The notes below the pieces were generated by a model. The model saw only the letters and a program-made list of their open reading frames with translations. It made no database searches and had not been told where the DNA came from. 44,075 nt of DNA, from positions 1-44,075 of the forward strand of contig JAAYNQ010000101.1 of NCBI GenBank assembly GCA_012520725.1, in the 5' to 3' direction. This stretch comes from Syntrophomonadaceae bacterium. GTDB taxonomy: Bacteria > Bacillota > Syntrophomonadia > Syntrophomonadales > Syntrophomonadaceae. Shown here piece by piece: positions 37,132-44,075 of the stretch; position 1 is the stretch's first letter; each line of letters starts with the position of its first letter. The translations under genes were made by a program, and so were the position numbers.

Positions 37132-38271
37132 ATGATTCCATTTACTGGTTTAGAACGTTATAAAGGCAACCAAAACCTTATTCAATGCGTATTGATGTCC
37201 GTTCTTTCCAGCTATGCCAATGAGCCTCTGCACCTTCATGCGGAAGGTCTGCGGGGAACTGGTAAAACCACCATCATGCGGTCGGTTCGGGATATATTAC
37301 CTTCCATTACCCGCATCAAAGGTTGCATATATAATTGTGATCCGGGCAATCCTCATTGCCCTGAACATCGTCATTTAAGCACCGAGGAAATAACTGCTAT
37401 AGGATGGGAAGAAATACCAATGCCATTTCTGGAGATTTCCCATTCGGCCAAGGTGGGTACAGTTGCAGGAAGCATAGACTTAGCCCGTTTAACAGATATT
37501 TCCAACCCGGAAGCTCAGTTGTTGCCGGGTCTGATACCTCAGGCCCACCGGGGAATAATATTTATTGATGAGATAAACCGGCTAGCCGATACTTCACCGG
37601 AGATAACGGATATTCTATTGGATGTGATGGGAAACAAGCCCGGTCATATACAAATAGAAGAAGCAGGCTTGCCGGCAGTGGAAATTGAGGTTCAGGTTTC
37701 TGTATGGGCAGCCTCCAATCCTGACGAAGAACCGGGGCCATTAGAAGAAATCAGAAGACAATTATCTGACCGCTTTGATCTAGTCTGTTTTATGGGACGC
37801 CCTGATTCAGTGGAAACTGTGGCTCGAATTCTGGCTGATAATTCTTATGCATGCCGGGTTAGAAATACGGCTAGATACTCAAAAACCAAGATTCCAGTGG
37901 ATGATTCCTATAGACAGCAACTGCTTAAGTGGGCTAATCAATATCAAGCAATCTATATGCCCGACTTTTTGCGCAAATACATAGCCAGATTATACATTAG
38001 ATATAATCTGGAAAGCATCCGAGCTATTGAAGCTATTCAGCAAGCTGCCCTTCTCCAAGCGGTGATGCAGGGCCGGGAAAAAGTCTTGGTCAGTGATGTA
38101 AACCAGGTAATTCCTCTTGCCCTGAAGCACCGGGTGGATAGCGACACCCTCTTGCGAATAATGAAGGACATGGAAGGCCAAGGAGATGGTATTTTGCGCT
38201 TCAAGAACCCTACTAATGATAAACAGCAGGGTAATAATAGTGAATATTTTCAACATCAGGCAGCCTATTAA
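37132..38271 (+). CDS. lone magnesium-chelatase subunit I-like AAA+ ATPase
   Basis: This 379-residue ATPase is related to BchI/ChlI. Walker A is GLRGTGKTT (residues 39-47) and Walker B is GIIFIDEINR (about 141-150). SVWAASNPDEE corresponds to the sensor-1 strand, and the helical lid follows. Between Walker A and B is an inserted Cys/His cluster, CIYNCDPGNPHCPEH (residues 65-79), also seen from memory in archaeal-type chelatase ATPases and possibly metal-binding. There is no BchD-like VWA partner or chelatase H subunit beside it, and no porphyrin genes in the window. It may remodel a metal enzyme, but the substrate is unknown. The start follows GAGGAGGG. It has a sigma-54-type promoter and a strong terminator, so it appears monocistronic. 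Confidence 0.85.
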   Translation: MIPFTGLERYKGNQNLIQCVLMSVLSSYANEPLHLHAEGLRGTGKTTIMRSVRDILPSITRIKGCIYNCDPGNPHCPEHRHLSTEEITAIGWEEIPMPFLEISHSAKVGTVAGSIDLARLTDISNPEAQLLPGLIPQAHRGIIFIDEINRLADTSPEITDILLDVMGNKPGHIQIEEAGLPAVEIEVQVSVWAASNPDEEPGPLEEIRRQLSDRFDLVCFMGRPDSVETVARILADNSYACRVRNTARYSKTKIPVDDSYRQQLLKWANQYQAIYMPDFLRKYIARLYIRYNLESIRAIEAIQQAALLQAVMQGREKVLVSDVNQVIPLALKHRVDSDTLLRIMKDMEGQGDGILRFKNPTNDKQQGNNSEYFQHQAAY

Positions 38272-38308
38272 ATATCTCTTAAGGCTAGCCCATACCAATG
38301 ATAAAGAT

Positions 38309-38340
38309 TTAACTAGTTAAATCCGACAATTAACTAGTTA
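38309..38340. promoter_or_regulatory. pair of TTAACTAGTTAA palindromes
   Basis: A perfect 12-base palindrome TTAACTAGTTAA (38309-38320) is followed 21 bases later, two helical turns, by an 11-base copy (38330-38340). This is an operator-like arrangement, oddly placed between the ATPase stop and its terminator. Confidence 0.45.
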
Positions 38341-38382
38341 CTAATATACTCCTTCAATTAATTACTCTTATATCTTTATGAT

Positions 38383-38410
38383 ACCCGCAGGATCATGCGG
38401 GTTTTTTTTT
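38383..38410 (+). terminator. terminator of the AAA+ ATPase gene
   Basis: ACCCGCA and TGCGGGT with a six-base loop are followed by a run of nine T. It is a strong intrinsic terminator 110 bases after the stop codon. Confidence 0.9.
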
Positions 38411-38972
38411 GCTTTTGTTTAATAAAATTTGCTTTCATATCATTCCAGGACGGTCTAAATATTATATAGCAAAGATCCCTTCTTAATATTATTATACTTT
38501 TTTTATTATACCTTTTAGAACTAAGTTTGCTCAACCGATTTAATTCACTTGCCAGTCATCATTATTGTCCCAGCAAAAAATTGTATCCCCAAAGTATACA
38601 TTCTTGTAACCCCCCTGCCCGGTAAACCGTACACAATCTTGTCCCTAGCAATAAGGGTATTATTTGGCCCCCCGGCTCTCCATTGTTGCATTATCAGGAC
38701 ATATTCTAGACATATAGAAATAGCTCAATAATTGTACCTATTACCTATTATTACCCTTCCTACTGTTGCAGCTAGTTTTTCGGTCAATGGATACCGGATT
38801 TCACACCATCCCGGTAATCTGAGGTATTATAGTAGCTGTCAGAGCTATTGCTGATTAAAGTATGATTCTTTGGTATGGAGGGAAAGTTCATCTTTTATTA
38901 TTCTTTAGGAGGAAATGATCAGGGAAAGTTATCCCGCCTTTAGCTGTAGAAATAGCAGGAAGATACAGAGCT

Positions 38973-39713
38973 TTATCGCCAGCCGCTGATCCGCTTTTCT
39001 TGAAGGTCAATTAAGGTGAAAAGGAGGAAACCCATCAAGCTCAAGATTACTATACCGGCATACATATCCAGATAGTTTACCCGCATCCAGGCATCCATAA
39101 TAAAAAAACCCATGCCATATTGGGTACCAAAGGTCTCAGTAAAAAACAGAATGGATACCGCTGTACCCAATGCCAGGCGGGTAGCAGTTAAGACATCGGC
39201 CATAGAAGCAGGAATGATAATCTCTTTGAATACCTGCAGGCGGTTGGCTCCCAGTGATTGCAGGGAACGGAATATCTCCTGCGGAATACCCTTAACCGCA
39301 TCCCGGGAGGTTATTATTATTTGAAAAATGACAATCAATACGATCATTATTAATTTGGAAGCTTCACCCAATCCAAACAGGAGCATTATTATCGGCAGCA
39401 AAGCAATTTTGGGTACTGGATAGGTGAAGTATACCAGAGGCGACAAGAGTCTATCCACTTTTTCAAAATATCCCATTAAAAAGCCTAAAGGAACTCCCAG
39501 TAAAATAGAAAGAGCTATTCCTCCCATAATACGTCCCAGGCTATATAAGAGGTGTATCTGTATTTTGCTGCTAAAGATGTTTAAGATGTTTATCAAGACC
39601 GCCCAGGGCGATGGTATAATGGGCAGCTTTAGCACCCAGGACAGTGCCTGCCAGATGATTATTACTAAGACCAGACTATATATAGCTCCCTTCCATTTAT
39701 TGCTTGCCAGCAC
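38973..39713 (-). CDS. ABC transporter permease, SsuC/TauC family
   Basis: This 246-residue permease has six predicted membrane helices and the cytoplasmic EAA loop, seen here as SLQSLGANRLQVFKEIIIP (about residues 152-170). It belongs to the family that imports sulfonates, taurine, nitrate or pyrimidine precursors. The GTG start overlaps the end of the ATPase gene by 17 bases, so translation is coupled. It is the last gene of the three-gene operon. No clear terminator was seen behind it. Confidence 0.9.
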   Translation of the reverse strand: MLASNKWKGAIYSLVLVIIIWQALSWVLKLPIIPSPWAVLINILNIFSSKIQIHLLYSLGRIMGGIALSILLGVPLGFLMGYFEKVDRLLSPLVYFTYPVPKIALLPIIMLLFGLGEASKLIMIVLIVIFQIIITSRDAVKGIPQEIFRSLQSLGANRLQVFKEIIIPASMADVLTATRLALGTAVSILFFTETFGTQYGMGFFIMDAWMRVNYLDMYAGIVILSLMGFLLFTLIDLQEKRISGWR

Positions 39714-40461
39714 CCAAAGCCCATCCTTTATTCAGTATTTTTCTCAGCTGCATGCACATATCATAGTACTCGTCCCGGAATCTTAAATTATCCAAACGAA
39801 AGCAGGGATTATCTACTACCTCCAGTATTCTGCCCGGAGCAGCTGAAAATACCACAATTTTACTACCCAGATACAAGGCTTCATCAACACTATGAGTAAT
39901 AAAAGCAGTGGTAACGTTGTTTTCTTTCCAAATCTTCAAAAACAGGTCTTGTAATTCTTCCCTGCTTATAGCATCTAAGGCTGAAAATGGTTCATCCATC
40001 AGCAATAAATCAGGCTGCAATATAAAAGCACGGGCAATAGCAACCCTTTGCTGTTGACCACCACTTAATTCCTTGGGGTACCGGTCCAAAAGGGATTCGA
40101 TTCCTAGTTGCTCTAAAATATACTGGCCGTAATCATCCAGTAGCTCTTGTCCATTTTTTATCCTTATACCAAGGGTAATATTTTGATAGACATTTTTCCA
40201 AGGTAATAGCCCATAGTTTTGGAGTATCAATCCTATGCGCTGGGTTTTAGGATCGATACCATGTCCATCAATGGTCACCTTTCCAGTGTATTCCCTTAAT
40301 ATTCCGGACAGGACATATAGCAAAGTGGATTTACCACATCCTGACGGTCCGATAAATGTATAAATATCCCCCGAAGCCATACGGAGATTTATTCCATCCA
40401 ATGCCACCGTCTCTTGTTTTTGGCGGCGATATTTTACTACCAGGTCTTTTATTTCAATCAC
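39697..40461 (-). CDS. ABC transporter ATP-binding protein, SsuB/TauB family
   Basis: This 254-residue ATPase carries Walker A GPSGCGKST (about residues 38-46), the Q loop ILQNYGLLPW, signature LSGGQQQRVAIARA and Walker B LLLMDEPFSALD. It energises import through the adjacent permease. It starts with GTG behind GAGGTAG, 26 bases after the binding-protein stop, and overlaps the permease gene. Substrate cannot be read from this subunit. Confidence 0.93.
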   Translation of the reverse strand: MIEIKDLVVKYRRQKQETVALDGINLRMASGDIYTFIGPSGCGKSTLLYVLSGILREYTGKVTIDGHGIDPKTQRIGLILQNYGLLPWKNVYQNITLGIRIKNGQELLDDYGQYILEQLGIESLLDRYPKELSGGQQQRVAIARAFILQPDLLLMDEPFSALDAISREELQDLFLKIWKENNVTTAFITHSVDEALYLGSKIVVFSAAPGRILEVVDNPCFRLDNLRFRDEYYDMCMQLRKILNKGWALGAGKQ

Positions 40462-40487
40462 AAAAGCACTACCTCAAAAAATTCTCA

Positions 40488-41426
40488 TTACTGTAATACA
40501 GTTTTATCCACCACATCTTCGTAGGCATAAACTTCCTTTATTAGGTCCTTTTCTATCATCCAGTTAACCACATCCATGAATACCACCTGGTCTGGTGCTG
40601 TGGCTAGCTGGTATTGAGGAAGCTGTATAGAATCTTTTATACCAGCTGGAAAACCCTGTTCATCAATAATAAAGTCCAGGTCTGCGCCGGTAGCTTGAGT
40701 GTTCAGGTAATCCACGGCTCGATTATAAGCTCGAAATACGGCCTCGATCTTCTGAGGATTATCCCGCAATACTTGGGCGGTGAAGGCAATAGCCCCTGCT
40801 TTTTGGCCTAAATCATCGGTACTCCCCAGCACTCTGGCCCCATTCTTCACTGCCAATCCAGCTAGAGGTTGGGGCAAAATAGCGGCCTGTACCTTCCCCC
40901 CCTGCAGCATTTCCAAGCGGGTGGGCAAAGGCGGGATTGCTACCTTGTTAACCTCCCTGGGATCCAAACCACCTGCTACCAGCATTTTATCGGCCGAATA
41001 TTCCATAATAGTGTTGGTTGAGAGGCCTAAATCTTTGCCTTTAAGCTCTACCATAGATTTAATGGAAGAATCTGGCCCCGCCATCAACTCAATATTACCA
41101 TCGGTTACAGAAATAATCCTCAGGTCAATGCCACCTTCATTGGCGAATAATACGGCCAGGATGTCTGTTATTACTCCGTCCAATTTACCACTCTGCAATG
41201 CGCTGTCTCTATCCTTGGCACTGCTGAAATGCTCTATATTTACCTTTACTCCTTCTTGTTCAAAAAATCCCTTATCTTGAGCTACGATAAATGGAATGGA
41301 TTCAACATCAGGCATGACACCAATATTAATTACTACTTCCTCTCCTGCACCGCTATTAGATGAACCGCATCCAATAACACTTAAGCTGAGCATAATTATC
41401 AGCAAAGACAATAACAGCTTCCTCAC
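40488..41426 (-). CDS. ABC transporter substrate-binding lipoprotein, SsuA/NMT1-like
   Basis: This 312-residue lipoprotein has an export signal ending in the lipobox VIGC (Cys20), where it is lipidated and anchored outside the membrane. The mature part shows the NMT1/SsuA pattern: NIGVMPDVESIPFIVAQDKGFF near the N-terminus, GKLDGVITD, and the lobe-2 segment LKGKDLGLSTN. Substrates of this family include sulfonates, nitrate, thiamine precursors and riboflavin, and the sequence does not decide between them. The GTG start has GGAGG nine bases upstream. Ahead of it lie an inverted repeat, a terminator and a structured RNA, suggesting regulated expression. Confidence 0.9.
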   Translation of the reverse strand: MRKLLLSLLIIMLSLSVIGCGSSNSGAGEEVVINIGVMPDVESIPFIVAQDKGFFEQEGVKVNIEHFSSAKDRDSALQSGKLDGVITDILAVLFANEGGIDLRIISVTDGNIELMAGPDSSIKSMVELKGKDLGLSTNTIMEYSADKMLVAGGLDPREVNKVAIPPLPTRLEMLQGGKVQAAILPQPLAGLAVKNGARVLGSTDDLGQKAGAIAFTAQVLRDNPQKIEAVFRAYNRAVDYLNTQATGADLDFIIDEQGFPAGIKDSIQLPQYQLATAPDQVVFMDVVNWMIEKDLIKEVYAYEDVVDKTVLQ

Positions 41427-41528
41427 ACTCCATCTCCTCCCTATCCATTTTTCATTACCTGATTATCTTAGGCTCCGAAACTAATTGTAATATATCGACT
41501 ATCATAAAACCATATTATTATACTATTT

Positions 41529-41550
41529 TAGGGTTCAAGTATTAACCCTA
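41529..41550 (-). promoter_or_regulatory. inverted repeat upstream of the ABC operon
   Basis: TAGGGTT (41529-41535) and AACCCTA (41544-41550) are perfect complements around eight bases, about 103 bases before the start codon. The spacing suits a dimeric repressor or activator. AT-rich -10-like sequences lie immediately downstream on the minus strand. Confidence 0.45.
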
Positions 41551-41551
41551 G

Positions 41552-41587
41552 TGAAATTCAAAGACCCGCTTCATAGGCGCGGGTCTT
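41552..41587 (-). terminator. terminator between the structured RNA and the ABC operon
   Basis: AAGACCCGC and GCGGGTCTT are perfect nine-base arms around a nine-base loop. The stem is strong, the following U tract (TTTGAATTTC on the minus strand) is interrupted. It either ends the bactofilin transcript or serves as a regulated terminator for the transporter operon. Confidence 0.65.
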
Positions 41588-41619
41588 GGTCATCAATATC
41601 ACTAGGATGCTCATCCTAT

Positions 41620-41727
41620 TTTTGGTTTACCATACGCTGGGCTGAATAAGAACTTACGCCGGTCCAGCCCTTTCATAAAATCGCTTTTGGCCGGATCAGC
41701 TTATAGGAGATTGGGCTTAAACCAAAA
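41620..41727 (-). ncRNA. unrecognised structured RNA candidate
   Basis: A perfect ten-base closing helix (TTTTGGTTTA at 41620-41629 with TAAACCAAAA at 41718-41727) brackets 88 bases. Inside, GGGCTG and CAGCCC (41639-41644, 41665-41670) pair, and CCGG-containing segments can form a further helix. An extended -10-like element precedes it and a terminator follows it on the minus strand. I matched it to no riboswitch or sRNA family I know. Confidence 0.45.
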
Positions 41728-41758
41728 GTATAGCATATGGAGGCTTATTACTTCCATT

Positions 41759-42445
41759 TTATTGGGCCAGCGCTTTATTTAAGCTTTCGTTCCTGACTTT
41801 AATGTCTTTTTGCACTTCAATTTTGCCCCTTAAGATAGCACCACTTTCAACCATAATGGTAGGGGTGCTAATATTACCTGTGATACAGGCATCACTGTGA
41901 ATCCTTACTTCCGATTTGGCAGTGATATCTCCGGTTACCTGCCCCGATACATGAATACTTTTAGCATATAGCATCCCGTTAATCTGACTGCCGACCTTTA
42001 TGATCAGGTTATCGGTTATATCCAGATCCCCTTCGATCACGGCACTAGCTATCTCAGCTGAATTGCAAATAACTTTCCCTTTTATGTGTCCCGAAGCTAC
42101 CAGATTTCCTTTGGACTCAATATCCCCTTCCACTATACCTAATATCTCCAGATCGGATTGAGTGGTGATAGACCCTAATATTTTTGTATCTTTGGTAATT
42201 ACGTTCTTATGTAATCCCGCCGATTCTTTATGGCTGGGTTGTGCAGAGGGATTTTTTTTACTTTCAGGCTGTATGTTTACTTTTTTCTTGGCTTTTTCCT
42301 GTTCCTTAGCTTCATCAGACTTGTTTATGCTTAGATCCTGGTTTTTATCCGAGGCCTTAGCAGCAGTGACATTCAGGGCTTCCTCAGCTTTTGCTTTTCC
42401 CGGTGTAAACACTTCCTTAAGTGCTTGTTTAAAATTATCTGTCAT
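41759..42445 (-). CDS. bactofilin (polymer-forming cytoskeletal protein)
   Basis: This 228-residue protein has a Lys/Glu/Ala-rich, probably disordered N-terminus (about 1-85). A right-handed beta-helix bactofilin domain follows (about 85-215), visible as repeated short strands such as ILGIVEGDIESKGNLVASG and DITDNLIIKVGSQINGML. Bactofilins polymerise without nucleotide at the membrane and localise wall enzymes. It lies 26 bases behind the polysaccharide deacetylase gene on the same strand, so the two are probably co-transcribed and act together on the cell wall. Confidence 0.88.
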   Translation of the reverse strand: MTDNFKQALKEVFTPGKAKAEEALNVTAAKASDKNQDLSINKSDEAKEQEKAKKKVNIQPESKKNPSAQPSHKESAGLHKNVITKDTKILGSITTQSDLEILGIVEGDIESKGNLVASGHIKGKVICNSAEIASAVIEGDLDITDNLIIKVGSQINGMLYAKSIHVSGQVTGDITAKSEVRIHSDACITGNISTPTIMVESGAILRGKIEVQKDIKVRNESLNKALAQ

Positions 42446-42471
42446 TGTCCCATGCCCCCATTTACAAATAT

Positions 42472-43410
42472 TTATTTATAGCTAAATATAATTGGTTTAA
42501 CACTGTTGTCAATAGGCGCCAGGGTATAGTTCTCCTCTTTCAAGAACTTGATAATCCCGGGCAAAGCCTTGACGGTTTCTGTTTTATCCCTGGAATCATG
42601 TAAAAGAATAACTAATTGTTTCTGGCCCCTTATATTTCGGGTTACATTATTAATAATTTCACCTGCACTGACTTTGGACACTGCATCCTGGGAAGAAATA
42701 TTCCAGTCGTAATACAAGAAGCCACGCCTGAGCATCTCAGAAACCAATTCTTGATAGATCCCTAGGTTATGAGCATTAATACTTCCGCCTGGGAATCTGA
42801 ATATTTGGGGATAGACTGAGGTTGCATCATATATTTTGGTGTAGGCCTGGTAAAAATCATCTAGAAAATCATCAACCGATGAATATATCTGCAGGTATCG
42901 ATGGGAGTTGCTGTGTACGCCTATAGTATGACCTTCCCTTTGAATTCTTTCTAGCAGCTCCAGGTCTGAGTTTTCGGTAACAACAAAAAAAGTGGCTTTT
43001 ACATTTTCCTCCTTAAGTATATCCAGTATTTCCAAAGTTCGAGCACTGGGACCATCATCGAAGGTGAGATAGGCTATTTTTCCTTCCCGTTCCTTGAGCA
43101 GCGGCAACTCAGTATAAAGATCCGGATAAAGTGATTGATAGGTAATAAGAGGAGAATAATCTGATTCCAGTATATCGGAGATGGACATGGAATCATCCAC
43201 CTGCCCTTCCATACCTTCCGACTCTATAGGCTCTATCTTGCCAGCTTCCTCCGTGCCGACAGCGTTTTGTGCTAAAGCATACTTAAGATCGTGGTTAGCC
43301 ATGGTAATAGAAGAACACAGTTTATAAAGTCCCAAGCCTATTAAAAATATTAGGGCTAACAAAACTAAATAGATTAAATGTTTATAAAAGCGTACACTAC
43401 CCAGATACAT
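42472..43410 (-). CDS. membrane-anchored polysaccharide deacetylase (NodB domain)
   Basis: This 312-residue protein has an N-terminal signal anchor (about residues 10-31) and an acidic linker. A NodB deacetylase domain begins with YLTFDDGPSA (Asp118, Asp119 as base and metal ligand). The metal His pair is in HSNSHRY (His166, His170), followed by FRFPGG and YYDWNISSQDA, ending with LLHDS. It is predicted to remove acetyl groups from peptidoglycan or another surface glycan outside the cell. The bactofilin gene follows closely, a pairing that suggests localised wall modification. Specificity within the PdaA/PgdA group is not decidable. Confidence 0.92.
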   Translation of the reverse strand: MYLGSVRFYKHLIYLVLLALIFLIGLGLYKLCSSITMANHDLKYALAQNAVGTEEAGKIEPIESEGMEGQVDDSMSISDILESDYSPLITYQSLYPDLYTELPLLKEREGKIAYLTFDDGPSARTLEILDILKEENVKATFFVVTENSDLELLERIQREGHTIGVHSNSHRYLQIYSSVDDFLDDFYQAYTKIYDATSVYPQIFRFPGGSINAHNLGIYQELVSEMLRRGFLYYDWNISSQDAVSKVSAGEIINNVTRNIRGQKQLVILLHDSRDKTETVKALPGIIKFLKEENYTLAPIDNSVKPIIFSYK

Positions 43411-43785
43411 GATAAATACCTCTCACCCTTATCCCAAAAAATGCAGGTTTAACCGGAAGAGAACTACCTCTTAACAGACCTGCTCCACCGGTGCTATTCC
43501 TGCTCTGAGCTTTACCAACATAAATAAAGTCCCAAGTTGTCTATTGAAATGATTACTAATATAACAAAATACTAACATTAGATTAAATATGATGCAAAAC
43601 AGGAATTTTAGCAATATTTCCTCATTCCTGTTCAAAATGCTGCTTATTTCTTCCGCATGTGTTAAATTGTGTGATTTTCAATTTGGCTACAAAAATTTCA
43701 TCATTCTTTTTCGGCCGGGAAAAAATGGTGAAAAGAATAAAAAAAGGGTTCTTAAAGTACTCGCTTTAGAACCCTGTATATGTCA
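43411..43785. other. 375-base region between the deacetylase gene and the tRNAs
   Basis: No gene was recognised. It contains the tRNA terminator at its right end. A hairpin AACAGGAAT/ATTCCTGTT (43598-43632) may be a second terminator for the tRNA transcript, and the deacetylase promoter should lie to its left. Confidence 0.5.
43735..43776 (-). terminator. terminator of the tRNA cluster
   Basis: On the minus strand AGGGTTCT, then AAAG, and CTTT, then AGAACCCT, form a long stem followed by seven T. It begins ten bases behind the tRNA-Lys CCA. Confidence 0.9.
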
Positions 43786-43861
43786 TGGTGAGCCATGGAG
43801 GATTCGAACCTCCGACACCCTGATTAAAAGTCAGGTGCTCTACCTACTGAGCTAATGGCCC
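43786..43861 (-). tRNA. tRNA-Lys (TTT)
   Basis: Cloverleaf on the minus strand with acceptor GGGCCAT / ATGGCTC (one G-T wobble), anticodon loop CTTTTAA giving TTT, T loop GTTCGAATC, discriminator A and encoded CCA. Last gene of the tRNA cluster. Confidence 0.96.
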
Positions 43862-43876
43862 ATGAGTATTTTAATA

Positions 43877-43951
43877 TGGCTGGGGTGGCTGGATTCGAAC
43901 CAACGAATGACGGAGTCAAAGTCCGTTGCCTTACCGCTTGGCTACACCCCA
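43877..43951 (-). tRNA. tRNA-Gln (TTG)
   Basis: Cloverleaf with acceptor TGGGGTG / CACCCCA, anticodon loop CTTTGAC giving TTG, discriminator G and encoded CCA. It lies 15 bases from tRNA-Lys and is co-transcribed with it. Confidence 0.96.
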
Positions 43952-43998
43952 ACGTACAAGAGTATACTAGCTGCGGCTGTCCAGTGTCAACAGGTATA

Positions 43999-44075
43999 TG
44001 GGGTGGATGATGGGACTCGAACCCACGGCCCCCAGAGCCACAATCTGGTGCTCTAGCCAACTGAGCTACACCCAA
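43999..44075 (-). tRNA. tRNA-His (GTG), reaching the window edge
   Basis: The minus strand shows acceptor 3' strand CATCCAC, discriminator C typical of His, encoded CCA, T loop GTTCGAGTC and anticodon loop TTGTGGC giving GTG. The 5' strand ends at the window edge as TTGGGTG, where GTGGGTG would pair fully, so the first pair (T1 with C72) is mismatched. The extra G at -1 would be outside the window. Confidence 0.88.

Larger units (their letters stand above)
38272..38972. other. 701-base intergenic region behind the AAA+ ATPase
   Basis: The left end has two palindromes and the ATPase terminator. The remaining 560 bases are AT-rich with no convincing gene. One minus-strand frame (about 38550-38700) gives a protein-like 48-residue stretch with RDKIVYGLPGRG but no ribosome binding site. 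Near 38790-38825 the minus strand has a small stem (ACCGG/CCGGT) with GTGTGAAATCCGG that recalls a cobalamin riboswitch fragment but lacks the rest. Confidence 0.4.
41427..41758 (-). other. 332-base leader region of the ABC operon
   Basis: Read on the minus strand from the bactofilin stop this gap contains, in order, an extended -10-like TGCTATACT (41728-41736), a large structured element, a terminator hairpin and an inverted repeat before the binding-protein gene. No protein gene was found. Confidence 0.6.

Noticed and set aside
38790-38830. Cobalamin-riboswitch-like fragment on the minus strand
   Set aside because: Only a small stem and a GTGTGAAATCCGG-like stretch fit. The conserved core and B12 box are missing, and it lies behind, not before, the transporter operon.
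43824-44075. 83-codon frame with 'GVAQLARAPDCGSGG' style sequence
   Set aside because: This is the familiar false translation of tRNA genes; three tRNAs occupy the region.
1-44075. CRISPR arrays, prophage or intact insertion sequences
   Set aside because: No regularly spaced repeats, integrase, transposase or phage structural genes were seen.

Overview
The window looks like the chromosome of an anaerobic, spore-forming, syntrophic clostridium. Syntrophomonas wolfei or a close relative is my best guess. The support is a low-GC Firmicutes gene order (engB-lon-lonB-clpX-clpP-tig), two selenocysteine formate dehydrogenases with NuoE/NuoF-like partner subunits, a butyryl-CoA-type acyl-CoA dehydrogenase and orphan PAS sensor kinases. 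The species name is inference, because no database search was possible.

Region 1 (1-8430, minus strand) is the protein quality-control block: the start of engB, lon, the sporulation-type lonB, clpX, clpP, tig and tRNA-Gly. Region 2 (8461-12783) holds a membrane-anchored TPR protein, tRNA-Pro, an isolated acyl-CoA dehydrogenase and an L,D-transpeptidase. Region 3 (13177-24687) is devoted to formate. It contains fdhD, then a plus-strand operon (fdhA1, nuoE-like, nuoF-like) preceded by two Moco-type riboswitches, each with its own terminator. A convergent paralogous operon (nuoE-like, nuoF-like, fdhA2) lies on the minus strand, followed upstream by a FocA-type formate channel. Both fdhA genes are split by an in-frame TGA that must be read as selenocysteine, and each TGA is followed by a hairpin with a GGTCT loop. 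Together these genes can interconvert NADH plus CO2 and formate and move formate across the membrane, which fits interspecies formate transfer during fatty-acid oxidation.

Region 4 (25178-36220) contains a peptidoglycan-binding repeat protein, three large PAS-domain histidine kinases without response regulators (probable Spo0A/Spo0F-type inputs, inferred) and a CopA copper ATPase. Region 5 (36221-38972) looks empty at first but holds the main discovery. This is a 108-codon minus-strand gene with an internal TGA that reads as a small selenoprotein with a Sec-Cys pair, matching my recollection of the 'CC/Se motif family (seleno)protein'. It has a Shine-Dalgarno, an apparent ATT start, a hairpin after the TGA and a terminator. 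Next to it is a lone Mg-chelatase-I-like AAA+ ATPase with a near-consensus sigma-54 promoter, an upstream palindrome and a structured leader.

Region 6 (38973-44075, minus strand) is an SsuABC/TauABC-like transporter operon preceded by an unrecognised structured RNA and terminator, then a bactofilin, a polysaccharide deacetylase and a tRNA cluster (His, Gln, Lys). No CRISPR array, rRNA, intact insertion sequence or prophage was seen.
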